DNA from: Syntrophomonadaceae bacterium
Lineage (GTDB): Bacteria > Bacillota > Syntrophomonadia > Syntrophomonadales > Syntrophothermaceae
Assembly (NCBI GenBank): GCA_012719535.1
Contig: JAAYAC010000020.1
Span: 1 to 36,087 of the forward strand
Direction of reading: 5' to 3'
Length of the DNA: 36,087 nucleotides
Shown: piece by piece, positions 1-7,309 of the stretch
How the letters are laid out: every line of letters starts with the position of its first letter
Numbering within the stretch: the first letter of the stretch is position 1
Notes under the pieces: generated by a model
Told to the model about the DNA's origin: nothing
The model's input: the letters and a program-made list of their open reading frames with translations, nothing else
Databases searched by the model: none
Made by a program: the position numbers and the translations under genes

Positions 1-533
1 CCAGCTTCCGTCGCTTCATCTTCCCATGGTTCATAGCCCGGTTTTCCGGGACAGGTTGTCCCCTCAGGCACCATACTCTCCGGCGATGCCATTTCTTCCA
101 CTATCTCGACAACCGCTGTCGCTGGCTCCGTTTCATATACCGGGGCAACAGGTACACTTTCACCGGTCAAACCAGCGGTTCCTTTACCGGCTGGTTTCGT
201 GACGGCGGGTTCATTTACTGCCACAACCGGATCGGATGCCTCAACCTCCTCGCTTCCTGAGACCTTCGCTTGCGAAAAACGTGACAAGAGAACCGTCCCT
301 CTGTCACTACTTATCGCCAGTATCCCGGCCATGATGAGCAACAGGTAAATTCCTATCACTACCGGAAGGGCAAACCTGGCCACGAGCAATGGAAAAAGGA
401 CAATTAAGACCAGGGATAGGCCCAGGGAAATCAGAATTGTCTTCCGGTCCAACCCTCTTTTCTGCAGTACCCGAGAAAAGCCAGTTGCAGTCGGGAGAAA
501 CACCAACAAGGCGACGGTCAGGTATTCAAGCAT
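1..533 (-). CDS. Hypothetical membrane protein, truncated by the window edge
   Basis: The minus strand is open from an ATG at 531-533 to position 1, so the C-terminus lies outside the window. A GGAGAGGA ribosome binding site sits about 9 nt upstream of the ATG. The first ~70 residues are strongly hydrophobic: one segment near residues 3-17 and a long one or two near 30-62 (IVLFPLLVARFALPVVIGIY region). An acidic Glu/Val/Pro/Ala-rich stretch follows, which looks like an unstructured linker or a non-membrane domain. The junction between the two parts is encoded by a short hairpin repeat (274-309), read as SSDRGTVLLSRF. I do not recognise the family. It is divergent from the cysteine peptidase gene at 781. 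Confidence 0.7.
   Translation of the reverse strand, partial: MLEYLTVALLVFLPTATGFSRVLQKRGLDRKTILISLGLSLVLIVLFPLLVARFALPVVIGIYLLLIMAGILAISSDRGTVLLSRFSQAKVSGSEEVEASDPVVAVNEPAVTKPAGKGTAGLTGESVPVAPVYETEPATAVVEIVEEMASPESMVPEGTTCPGKPGYEPWEDEATEA
274..309 (-). repeat. Short hairpin repeat, copy A (inside a coding region)
   Basis: On the minus strand this reads TAGTGACA, core GAGGGACGGTTCTCT, then TGTCACGTTTTTC. The GTGACA and TGTCAC ends are complementary. Copy B at 11583-11616 has the same ends, a near-identical core and the same GTTTTTC tail. The copies at 14041-14108 share the core but have different complementary ends. Copy A is translated in frame as part of the truncated membrane protein. Confidence 0.75.
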
Positions 534-780
534 GTTGTTTACTAGTCCTCTCCACAACAAGCCACGTTAAGGCTCAATTTGATTACTATGCTTCGACAAC
601 TACGACAGATTTCCTCCTCTACCTTAACCTGTATTTAATGAATTTCCCGGGTCAACTATTTCAGAAAGCCGTATTATATATTACCTCAGCTCCGCGCTCC
701 GGCAGACTGGAGCTCGGCTGTCGTCAAATATTCGGGACGCCTGTTGTCGTTCGAGTTTTTTCAGCAAGGAGGGGATAATC

Positions 781-1701
781 TTGGACAACTACCGAACCCG
801 CAAACTGGGGGTAATCCCGAGCCCCAAGGATTACCGGGACTTCCACGTTACCCGTTTCGTAAGGGTCAAAGCCGCGTTTCCCCGGGAGTTTACCGTAGCC
901 CCCTTGGTCCCCGCACCGTATGATCAAGGAGATGTGGGAGCCTGCGTGGCCTTTGCTCTCAAGGCTATCAAGGAGATGCAGGAACAAAAGGAACGGGGCA
1001 AGCTCACCCACTTTTCTGCTGCTTATGTTTACGCGGCCCGTGAGGAAAAACACTACCAGGGTGAAGGCATGGTTCCTCGGGACGCCCTTGACATCCTCCT
1101 CAAGCGGGGGGTTTGTCGCGAAGAACTCTTTCCAGGAATCTACCCCTACCCGGTGGCGGCCAGCATGCTGACGGACGAAATGCACCAGGACGCGTATCCT
1201 CAAAGGATTTTGGCCTATGCAGCGATTTACACGGTGGAAGAAATGAAAGCGGCCCTTATGGAGCTGGGGCCAGTACTGGTTGTCATCCCGGTATACGACA
1301 GCTTCTACCAGGGAGGTGAACTCCCCAAACCCAATACCCTGGCTGAAAGGATGTACGGCTTTCACGCCCTGACGGTGGTAGGGTGGACCCCTAACAACCG
1401 CTGGCTGGCCTTGAACTCCTGGGGTCAGAATTGGGGCACACTGCATGGCTACTGCACCCTGCCCTTTGATTACCCCATATCGGAAATGTGGACCCTCACT
1501 GACTATGCACCGGACGAGAAGAAAAACGAGGGCAAGTTCGACTACCAGTTGTTCATTGAACCGGCCATGAAAGGTTTCCGGCGCAACTGGCTGGTTCACC
1601 TGGGCAGGTTCGCCTCTCGAGAGGAAGCGCTGGAAAGAGTCGCCAAACCACTGCAACAGGATCTGGCGAAACTTGGCAAGCACTGTCGCGTCAGGTTGTA
1701 A
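781..1701 (+). CDS. Papain-like (C1 family) cysteine peptidase with a SPOR-like tail
   Basis: 306 residues from a TTG start. An AAGGAGGGG site 7 nt upstream decides the start. The papain catalytic set is visible: Gln49 of the oxyanion hole and Cys55 in QGDVGACVAFA, His195 in YGFHALTVVGW, and Asn212 in ALNSWGQNWG. The family cleaves peptide bonds with a Cys-His pair. There is no obvious signal peptide or propeptide, so the enzyme looks cytoplasmic or exported by another route. The last ~37 residues (WLVHLGRFASREEAL...) resemble a SPOR peptidoglycan-binding repeat, whose usual pattern is Y.VQVG.F..R.NA. This second assignment is inference. The gene stands alone, divergent from the gene at 1-533 and closed by a terminator that begins at the last base of the stop codon. 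The substrate is unknown. Confidence 0.85.
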   Translation: MDNYRTRKLGVIPSPKDYRDFHVTRFVRVKAAFPREFTVAPLVPAPYDQGDVGACVAFALKAIKEMQEQKERGKLTHFSAAYVYAAREEKHYQGEGMVPRDALDILLKRGVCREELFPGIYPYPVAASMLTDEMHQDAYPQRILAYAAIYTVEEMKAALMELGPVLVVIPVYDSFYQGGELPKPNTLAERMYGFHALTVVGWTPNNRWLALNSWGQNWGTLHGYCTLPFDYPISEMWTLTDYAPDEKKNEGKFDYQLFIEPAMKGFRRNWLVHLGRFASREEALERVAKPLQQDLAKLGKHCRVRL

Positions 1702-1731
1702 GCCCCGCACCCCCGTAGCGGGGCTTTTTTC
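1701..1731 (+). terminator. Rho-independent terminator of the cysteine peptidase gene
   Basis: 8-bp stem AGCCCCGC (1701-1708) with GCGGGGCT (1718-1725), followed by a T run. Confidence 0.9.
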
Positions 1732-1820
1732 TTGTTCGAAGCGCTGAAGCCGGCCGCGGGAATAATTAGTGGGACATTGACAAAACCTAGTTATGGTAAG
1801 GCAATGAGGAGGTGAGAAAG

Positions 1821-1997
1821 ATGGACCCGAAACAACTCATACAGCAGTGTATCCAGCGTTGTCAGACTTCGATGTCGGAAATGCAGCAGGCTGCCAATAT
1901 GGTAACTAATCCCAATGCCAAGTCCAACCTGCAACAGTCTGCCCAGCAAATCCAGAACTGCATTAACATGTGCCAGCAAGCTATGAACCAAATTTGA
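1821..1997 (+). CDS. Small helical protein with twin CX3C motifs
   Basis: 58 residues. ATG 1821 is chosen over an in-frame GTG at 1812 because AGGAGGTGAG lies directly upstream with about 7 nt spacing. The protein is rich in Gln, Asn, Met and Ala. It has two amphipathic helical stretches separated by a TNPNAKSN turn. Each helix carries a CX3C motif (Cys10/Cys14 and Cys47/Cys51), so an antiparallel hairpin would bring the four cysteines together for two disulfides or a metal site. The sequence recalls the small DUF1657-type helical hairpins of sporeformers (AA..AQQ.QN), but I cannot assign it to a family. There is no signal peptide. It lies upstream of ykuS, 76 nt away, with a strong hairpin between. 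A TTGACA box occurs near 1779, but I could not find a convincing -10. Confidence 0.75.
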   Translation: MDPKQLIQQCIQRCQTSMSEMQQAANMVTNPNAKSNLQQSAQQIQNCINMCQQAMNQI

Positions 1998-2007
1998 GGA
2001 AGAAAAT

Positions 2008-2050
2008 GGCCCGGTACTCCATATACCCCGGCACCTGCCGGGGCCGGGCC
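2008..2050 (+). promoter_or_regulatory. Strong two-part hairpin in the spacer before ykuS
   Basis: An outer stem GGCCCGG (2008-2014) pairs with CCGGGCC (2044-2050). An inner stem CCCCGGC pairs with GCCGGGG (2026-2032 with 2037-2043) around a 4-nt loop. The 5' side has an 11-nt bulge. No T run follows, so this is either a poor terminator, an attenuator or an mRNA stability element between the two small genes. Confidence 0.5.
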
Positions 2051-2073
2051 CTTCTAGCAAAGGAGGAGATGAC

Positions 2074-2325
2074 TTGGCCGGAAAAATCGCCCTGGAGGAC
2101 AACCTGTCCTCTTTCGCGCCATACCTCGAAGACAAGGGCTTTGAGGTAAGACTCCTGCACTCCGTGGCCTCCGGCCCACTAGAAGGATTTGACGCGGTAG
2201 TAGTAAGCGGGCAAAGCAACAACTTCCTTAACATACAAAACACCCTTACCCGGGCCCCGGTTATTGATGCTACCGGTTTAACTCCGGAACAGGTCTACCG
2301 GCATATAAAGCAAGTCCTGGAATAA
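2074..2325 (+). CDS. ykuS: UPF0180 (YkuS) family protein
   Basis: 83 residues from a TTG start, set by AGGAGGAG 5-6 nt upstream. The protein matches the small YkuS/UPF0180 family in length and layout: N-terminal IALEDNL (usually IAVE..L), a V.GFDAVVVSGQSNNFLNI block corresponding to the family's C.VVTGQD.N..GI, then PVIDATGLTPEQV near the C-terminus (usually VI.A.GLT..E). The family's function is unknown; it is found in Bacillus and Clostridia. A hairpin directly after the stop has its good T run on the other strand, so the terminator serves mainly the opposite operon. ykuS and ysxC converge 14 nt apart. Confidence 0.85.
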   Translation: MAGKIALEDNLSSFAPYLEDKGFEVRLLHSVASGPLEGFDAVVVSGQSNNFLNIQNTLTRAPVIDATGLTPEQVYRHIKQVLE

Positions 2326-2354
2326 AAAAAGCAGGGACCTTATGGTTCCTGCTT
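2323..2354 (-). terminator. Terminator of the lonA-ysxC operon, possibly bidirectional
   Basis: 10-bp stem (2330-2339 with 2344-2353, one G-U pair) and loop TTAT. On the minus strand it is followed by seven T residues. On the plus strand only a weak CATTTT follows. The stem overlaps the last codons of ysxC. Confidence 0.85.
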
Positions 2355-2924
2355 CATTTTGGCAATTGCCGCGCATAATTCTTTCAGACCTTCCCCCGTC
2401 ACCGCGGAAAAACAGATGACGGGCTCGTGCAGGTTCAGCCCCTCTCGCACCCGGGCAAGGTGCTGCGGCCTTCGGCCCCGGGAAACCTTATCTGCCTTGG
2501 TGGCAACCACTATACTGGGTATCCCGTAGTGGGAAAGCCAGCCAGCCATCAGCTTGTCGTTTTCACCCGGCTCGTGCCTGATATCCACCACATGGATTAC
2601 ACCCTTGAGCTGTGAGCGGCCCAGCAGGTATCCTTCCAGCATGTACCGCCAGCGCCGCTGTTCATCCCGGGATACCCTGGCATATCCATACCCGGGCAGG
2701 TCAACCAGAAACCATTCATTATTGAGCAGATAGAAATTAATGGTTCTAGTCTTGCCCGGAGTTGAACTGGTTATCGCAAGTTTTCTACGGTTAGCCAGTT
2801 TGTTGATAAGGGACGACTTGCCGACATTGGACCGGCCTACCAGCGCCACTTCCGGAAGCTGAGTATCCGGTAAAGAAGCTACATCACCAAAACTGCCCCT
2901 GAATTCAGCCTGTTTAATGTTCAT
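2340..2924 (-). CDS. ysxC: Ribosome biogenesis GTP-binding protein YsxC/EngB
   Basis: 194 residues, the usual length for the family. The five GTPase motifs are in order: G1 GRSNVGKSS (Gly30-Ser38), the G2 region with TPGKTRT, G3 DLPGYG, G4 TKAD and G5 SAVTGEG. YsxC/EngB is an essential GTPase needed for late assembly of the 50S ribosomal subunit. The start ATG lies one base after the lonA stop, so the two genes are translationally coupled. This is the same lonA-ysxC order as in Bacillus subtilis. It is the last gene of the block and is closed by the terminator at 2323-2354. Confidence 0.96.
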   Translation of the reverse strand: MNIKQAEFRGSFGDVASLPDTQLPEVALVGRSNVGKSSLINKLANRRKLAITSSTPGKTRTINFYLLNNEWFLVDLPGYGYARVSRDEQRRWRYMLEGYLLGRSQLKGVIHVVDIRHEPGENDKLMAGWLSHYGIPSIVVATKADKVSRGRRPQHLARVREGLNLHEPVICFSAVTGEGLKELCAAIAKMKQEP

Positions 2925-2925
2925 T

Positions 2926-5262
2926 TTAACTACTTTTGATTAGAGCTTTTTCCAATACCTGATCCATGTGATCAACGAATACGAACTCCAGCTTTTTCTT
3001 AACATTGGCGGGGACCTCTTCGAGATCCTTGCGGTTGTCGGCGGGCAGAACAACTGTGGTAATACCCGCCCGGTGTGCCGCCAGAACTTTTTCCTTAATG
3101 CCCCCTACCGGTAAGACCCGGCCGCGCAGGGTAATCTCCCCTGTCATGGCAACATCACTGCGTACAGGAAGCTTGGCAAAAGCCGAGGCCAGCGCCGTGG
3201 CCAGGGCGATACCCGCCGATGGGCCGTCTTTAGGAATCGCACCCTCGGGAACATGCAGGTGCAGGTCGTATTTCTCATAGAAATCAGGTTCGGTTATTCC
3301 CAGTTCTTCAGCTTTACTGCGCACATACGACAGCGCCGCTTGCGCCGATTCCTTCATTACATCCCCCAGTTGCCCCGTCAGGAACAGCTTACCTCTTCCC
3401 TTGAGCAAGGCGATTTCAATGGACAGGGTATCCCCTCCGGTTTCGGTCCAGGCCATCCCGGTAGCCACTCCCACCTGGTTTTCCTTTTCCGCCGTCCCGT
3501 AACGGTATCTCTCAGCGCCCAGGAAGGAAGGCACGCTATTACTGGTTACCCTCACGCACTTCTTCTTGTTGGCTACCACTTCGCGGGCGGTTTTGCGACA
3601 AATGCTGGCTATCTCCCGCTCCAGGTTCCGCACCCCCGCCTCCCGCGTGTACTGGCGAATAATCTTGCGAACGGCACCCTCCGAAAACTTGATGTTGGAC
3701 GGCTTCAGGCCGTGTTCTTTAACCTGCTTGGGTACCAGGTAATCCAAAGCAATCCTGGTTTTCTCTTCCTCGGTATACCCGGGAATATAAATGACCTCCA
3801 TCCGGTCCAGCAGCGGGCGCGGTATATTGTGCGGTGAGTTCGCCGTCGTAATGAACATCGTCTTGGACAGGTCAAAAGGCGCCTCCAGGTAATGGTCGCT
3901 GAACATATAATTCTGTTCAGGGTCCAGGACTTCTAACAACGCCGCCGACGGATCACCTCTGAAATCGGAACTCATCTTGTCAACCTCATCCAGTAGAAAC
4001 ACCGGGTTCTTTGAGCCCGCCTGTTTCATTCCCTGCACAATTCTTCCCGGCATAGAGCCCACATAAGTCCGGCGATGCCCCCGTATTTCCGCTTCATCCC
4101 GGACTCCTCCCAGGGAGATCCTGACAAACTTGCGTCCCAAAGCCCGGGCAATGGATTTGCCCAGCGAGGTTTTTCCCACCCCTGGTGGACCAATGAAGCA
4201 CAGGATGGGGCCCTTCATCTTCTTGGCCAGTTTCCTTATCGCCAAGTACTCCAGGATTCTCTCCTTGGGCTTGGCCAGCCCGTAATGGTCTTCGTCAAGT
4301 ATTTTTTCGGCCATTGCCAGGTCCAGCCGGTCCCTGGTTTCTTGTGACCAGGGCAAAGCCAGCAGCCAGTCCAGGTAATTGCGCACCACCACGGCTTCGG
4401 CCACCATTGGCGGCATTTTCTCCAGACGCTCCACTTCCTTTAACGCCTTTTCTTCCACTTCAGGCGGCAGTTTGGCTTCGGCGATCTTCTCGCGCAGCTC
4501 TTCACCTTCAGCCGCTCGGTCATCTTTGTCCCCCAGCTCTTTTTGAATAGCCTTCATCTGTTCCCGCAGGTAATACTCTTTTTGGGTTTTCTCCATTTGT
4601 TTCCTGACCCGGATGTTAATCTTTCTCTCCAATTCAAGTACTTCCATTTCCTTGGCCAGGATCTCACAGATGATCTCCAATCGCTTGCTTACGTTCAAGG
4701 CTTCCAGTATGGACTGTTTCTCCTGGATGCGCAGAGCGAGATGGGACGCTATAATGTCGGCCAACCGGCCGGGTTCTTCAACCGCTACCACCGCGACCAC
4801 GGTTTCCGGGGGTATTTTCTTGCTCATCTTGACATATTGCTCGAACTGGTAAATAAGAGTCCTCATCAAAGCTTCGATTTCCGGGGATTTATGGCCAGAA
4901 ATTTCTGTAAACTCCTTGATGCCGACCTTCAGGTATGGTTCATAGGAGACATACTCCTGTATCTCTCCCCGGCTTAAACCCTCTACCAGGACCCGCATGG
5001 TCCCTCCCGGCATCTTAAGGATCTGTTTTACCTCCGCTACAGTGCCGATTCGATAAATGTCCTCTTCTCCCGGATCATCAGTTTGGGCCTCTTTCTGCGT
5101 GGCAAGGAAGATTTTTTTGTCATCAACCATAGCTTCTTCGATAGCACTTATAGATTTTTCCCGACCCACGTCCAGATGAATTACCATATAGGGAAATACC
5201 AGGACACCCCTCAGGGGCAACAATGGAATTTGGCGATACGAGTATTGATTTTCCTTGGGCAC
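2926..5262 (-). CDS. lonA: ATP-dependent Lon protease, LonA type
   Basis: 778 residues from a GTG start preceded by GTAGGAGGTG. Lon degrades misfolded and regulatory proteins in the cytoplasm as a homohexamer. Domains in order: N-terminal substrate-binding domain (about 10-200, beginning [21 protein letters not shown]), a coiled-coil linker rich in Glu/Lys (about 205-295), the AAA+ module with Walker A GPPGVGKT (358-365) and Walker [11 protein letters not shown], and the C-terminal protease with the Ser682-Lys725 dyad (PKDGPSAG and [11 protein letters not shown]). All key residues are intact and the length is typical. A sigma-A-like promoter lies just upstream (5298-5326), so lonA-ysxC can be transcribed apart from lonB, which has its own hairpin terminator at 5350-5382. 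Confidence 0.97.
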   Translation of the reverse strand: MPKENQYSYRQIPLLPLRGVLVFPYMVIHLDVGREKSISAIEEAMVDDKKIFLATQKEAQTDDPGEEDIYRIGTVAEVKQILKMPGGTMRVLVEGLSRGEIQEYVSYEPYLKVGIKEFTEISGHKSPEIEALMRTLIYQFEQYVKMSKKIPPETVVAVVAVEEPGRLADIIASHLALRIQEKQSILEALNVSKRLEIICEILAKEMEVLELERKINIRVRKQMEKTQKEYYLREQMKAIQKELGDKDDRAAEGEELREKIAEAKLPPEVEEKALKEVERLEKMPPMVAEAVVVRNYLDWLLALPWSQETRDRLDLAMAEKILDEDHYGLAKPKERILEYLAIRKLAKKMKGPILCFIGPPGVGKTSLGKSIARALGRKFVRISLGGVRDEAEIRGHRRTYVGSMPGRIVQGMKQAGSKNPVFLLDEVDKMSSDFRGDPSAALLEVLDPEQNYMFSDHYLEAPFDLSKTMFITTANSPHNIPRPLLDRMEVIYIPGYTEEEKTRIALDYLVPKQVKEHGLKPSNIKFSEGAVRKIIRQYTREAGVRNLEREIASICRKTAREVVANKKKCVRVTSNSVPSFLGAERYRYGTAEKENQVGVATGMAWTETGGDTLSIEIALLKGRGKLFLTGQLGDVMKESAQAALSYVRSKAEELGITEPDFYEKYDLHLHVPEGAIPKDGPSAGIALATALASAFAKLPVRSDVAMTGEITLRGRVLPVGGIKEKVLAAHRAGITTVVLPADNRKDLEEVPANVKKKLEFVFVDHMDQVLEKALIKSS

Positions 5263-5297
5263 CCTGATTACACCTCCTACGGCTATACCGCAAATTT

Positions 5298-5326
5298 ATT
5301 CTACTATATGTAACAGATAGCCGCAA
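5298..5326 (-). promoter_or_regulatory. Sigma-A-type promoter of lonA
   Basis: On the minus strand: -35 TTGCGG (5321-5326), 17-nt spacer, -10 TAGAAT (5298-5303). It lies about 35 nt before the GTG start. No CIRCE or CtsR-type direct repeat is seen nearby. Confidence 0.65.
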
Positions 5327-5349
5327 CCAAGCCAGGACCGCAATATCTC

Positions 5350-5382
5350 GCATTAAATAAGGGAGACTGCTAGTCTCCCTTA
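5350..5382 (-). terminator. Terminator downstream of lonB
   Basis: Perfect 11-bp stem TAAGGGAGACT (5358-5368) with AGTCTCCCTTA (5372-5382) and a 3-nt loop. On the minus strand it is followed by TTTAATG, a weak T tract. Confidence 0.7.
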
Positions 5383-5431
5383 TGGACCTAATTAATTCTA
5401 TCAGAAGCCTTGTATGGGGTCATGCGCAAAA

Positions 5432-5515
5432 TTATGGATATATTGCTACTTCTCGCGCCAGCCGCCCAACGTCTTTACGCCCGCCAGCCAGAAGCGTCCT
5501 GCCCATATCCTCCAT
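5432..5515 (-). CDS. Possible 27-residue reading frame between lonB and lonA
   Basis: ATG at 5513-5515 to TAA at 5432-5434, reading MEDMGRTLLAGGRKDVGRLA and seven more residues. There is no convincing ribosome binding site: GGAGG is only 2 nt from the second in-frame ATG. I do not recognise it. It could be chance, a leader peptide, or the decayed end of something. It is listed because the rest of 5383-5530 holds nothing else. Confidence 0.15.
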   Translation of the reverse strand: MEDMGRTLLAGGRKDVGRLAREVAIYP

Positions 5516-5530
5516 AATCGATAATCTACT

Positions 5531-6025
5531 TTAAATAACACCGACACCGTGCGCTTGGATCTGGCTGTCCAGATCTCGTTCATAACCGATAATCGAGTGT
5601 GCGAACACGTCGTGTAAATCGTCTACCGGAACGACGGTTATGCCATTAAAGCTATTAAATATCTTCAACCAGTTATCACGAGGAATAATTACTTTTCTAA
5701 TCCCTGCCCGCCGGGCAGCTTCAACCTTGGTCATAATCCCTCCTACCGGTTTAACCTTGCCCAGGACTGAAACCTCACCCGTCATAGCTACCAGTTCGTT
5801 TACTGGCATGTTTTGAATCGCGGAGTATAAGGCAACAGCTACTGCTACCCCCGCTGACGGGCCATCCACTGGAACCCCGCCCGGAAAGTTGAGGTGGATG
5901 TCATAGTCGGCCATATCCAACCCGTGAATCCACCGCAGGGCGGTCATAACGTTCTCTATCGCTCCTTTGGCCATGCCTTTGCGTTTATAGGAACGATTCT
6001 GTCCCCCGAATTGCTCCTCCTCCAC
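5531..6025 (-). CDS. lonB: LonB, C-terminal protease part (separated by an in-frame TAA)
   Basis: 164 residues if translation restarts at the GTG at 6023-6025, nine bases after the TAA of the upstream part and in the same frame. It holds the complete Lon-type serine protease domain: VDGPSAG with Ser57, and Lys100 in GGIMTKVEAARRAG, 43 residues apart as in other Lons. The KRKGMAKG block that normally links ATPase and protease in LonB is present. There is no good ribosome binding site before the GTG. The coding sequence shows no decay, which argues for recent interruption, sequencing error, reinitiation or readthrough. Joined with the upstream part it gives about 553 residues, close to the 552 of B. 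subtilis LonB. In B. subtilis LonB acts in the forespore. Confidence 0.85.
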   Translation of the reverse strand: MEEEQFGGQNRSYKRKGMAKGAIENVMTALRWIHGLDMADYDIHLNFPGGVPVDGPSAGVAVAVALYSAIQNMPVNELVAMTGEVSVLGKVKPVGGIMTKVEAARRAGIRKVIIPRDNWLKIFNSFNGITVVPVDDLHDVFAHSIIGYERDLDSQIQAHGVGVI

Positions 6026-6034
6026 CCCAGTGAC

Positions 6035-7195
6035 TTACCACCGCCCCTGCCCTTTCTTCACCCTAACAGCACACACCTCCACCTCAATCACCCCGCCCTG
6101 GTTGGCCCCGTACACCGCCAGGCCGTTAACCACCCCTACCTGGGGTACATCCTTCGGCTTAAACTCGTAACGAGGGCTGTACCTGCCATTGTTCAGGACT
6201 TTTTCTACCATTTCCAGGGTAATAAGGTCGGAGCCCGCAGTTACAGCCATGCCGCCTGCCAATTGCACGATATTGACCGCTTCACGGCCGTTAACGGCAA
6301 ACCGGGTTATCTCCACCAGCGCCTCCTCTTCGATAACAAAGTTGATCTTCTCTACTGCTTTCCGGGCAATAAGCGCGATCTCTTCCTTTTCCAACGGCCG
6401 GAAGAACACCTCCATACAGCGGGAACGCAGGGCAAGTGGAATCTCTTCTGGCGTTCTGGTGGTAGCCCCGACCAGGCGAAAATCGGCGGGCAGGCCATTC
6501 TGGAAAATATCGTGAATATAAGAGGGTATGTTCTTGTCTTCCTGGCTATAATAGGCACTTTCCAGGTATACCTTTCTGTCTTCCAGCACCTTCAACAGCT
6601 TGTTCATCTGTATGTTGTGCAGTTCCCCAATCTCATCAATGAAAAGAATGCCGCCGTGGGCTTTGGTGACGGCTCCGGGTTTCGGCTGGGGAATGCCGGC
6701 TATGCCAAGTGCTCCTGCGCCCTGGTATATGGGGTCATGCACCGAACCGATCAGGGGGTCAGCAATGCTACGTTCATCAAAACGAGTAATGGTGGCATCT
6801 ATTTCTACGAACTGTGCTTGCGGAGTGAATGGAGAAAGCGGGTTTTTCTTGGCCTGCTCCAGGACCAACCGGGCAGCAGCCGTTTTTCCTACTCCAGGCG
6901 GGCCATATATTATCACATGCTGGGGATTGGGCCCGCAGAGAGCAGCCTTTAAGGCTTCCACCCCCTCCTCCTGACCAATGATATCTTCAAACCTGGTAGG
7001 CCGGGTTTTACTGGACAATGGCTCAGTAAGGGATATGGCGCGCAGCTGGCGCAGTTTATCCCTTTCTTTCTCCGACTCCCGAAGGACCACCGTTCTGGTT
7101 CCACGTTCCTTGCGCAGCAAGTGCCAGAAATATAGCCCAATTATGATGGCAAAAAATACTTGAATTAGATACAAAAGTCCTCCAAGTCCTGCCAA
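6035..7195 (-). CDS. lonB: LonB, N-terminal membrane-anchored ATPase part
   Basis: 386 residues from a TTG start (AGGGTGAG about 7 nt upstream). It closely follows B. subtilis LonB: a membrane segment at about 6-27 (LYLIQVFFAIIIGLYFW), RPTRFEDIIGQEEG, Walker A GPPGVGKT (98-105), Walker B GGILFIDEIGELH, and GATTRTPEEIPLALRSRC. The frame ends at TAA 6035-6037 after KKGQGRW. The next in-frame codons (GTC ACT GGG GTG) continue the LonB sequence as VTGVEEEQFGG, so the stop is a nonsense codon and not a frameshift. As it stands this part would make an ATPase without its protease. It lies downstream of clpX, which has its own terminator, so lonB probably has its own promoter. Confidence 0.92.
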   Translation of the reverse strand: MAGLGGLLYLIQVFFAIIIGLYFWHLLRKERGTRTVVLRESEKERDKLRQLRAISLTEPLSSKTRPTRFEDIIGQEEGVEALKAALCGPNPQHVIIYGPPGVGKTAAARLVLEQAKKNPLSPFTPQAQFVEIDATITRFDERSIADPLIGSVHDPIYQGAGALGIAGIPQPKPGAVTKAHGGILFIDEIGELHNIQMNKLLKVLEDRKVYLESAYYSQEDKNIPSYIHDIFQNGLPADFRLVGATTRTPEEIPLALRSRCMEVFFRPLEKEEIALIARKAVEKINFVIEEEALVEITRFAVNGREAVNIVQLAGGMAVTAGSDLITLEMVEKVLNNGRYSPRYEFKPKDVPQVGVVNGLAVYGANQGGVIEVEVCAVRVKKGQGRW

Positions 7196-7239
7196 TCTCT
7201 GCTCACCCTACCCTTTAAGGTGTTAAAGTGTCTGTAGTT

Positions 7240-7248
7240 ATTATCTCC
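7240..7248 (-). promoter_or_regulatory. Possible forespore (sigma-F/G) -10 element for lonB
   Basis: The minus strand reads GGAGATAAT, matching the sigma-F/G -10 pattern GGnnAnAnT. The expected -35 (GYATA, about 15 nt upstream) is not convincing. B. subtilis lonB is known to be forespore-transcribed, and the clpX terminator separates it from the upstream operon. The assignment is inference. Confidence 0.3.
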
Positions 7249-7281
7249 AAAGCAGCTACTTTGATGAAAACAGGGCGGCAG

Positions 7282-7308
7282 TAAAATAAGGCAGCTGATG
7301 CTGCCTTT
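7282..7308 (-). terminator. Terminator of the tig-clpP-clpX operon
   Basis: 8-bp stem AAGGCAGC (7288-7295) with GCTGCCTT (7300-7307) and loop TGAT. On the minus strand TATTTTAC follows. It lies directly after the clpX stop. Confidence 0.8.
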
Positions 7309-7309
7309 C

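Noticed and set aside
389-778. 129-residue plus-strand frame before the cysteine peptidase
   Set aside because: It lies opposite the truncated membrane protein gene and across the divergent spacer, has no ribosome binding site and no protein-like composition.
6035-6037. Recoding of the lonB TAA as selenocysteine or pyrrolysine
   Set aside because: Selenocysteine uses TGA and pyrrolysine TAG. TAA elsewhere in the window clearly ends genes, for example directly before the terminator at 1701.
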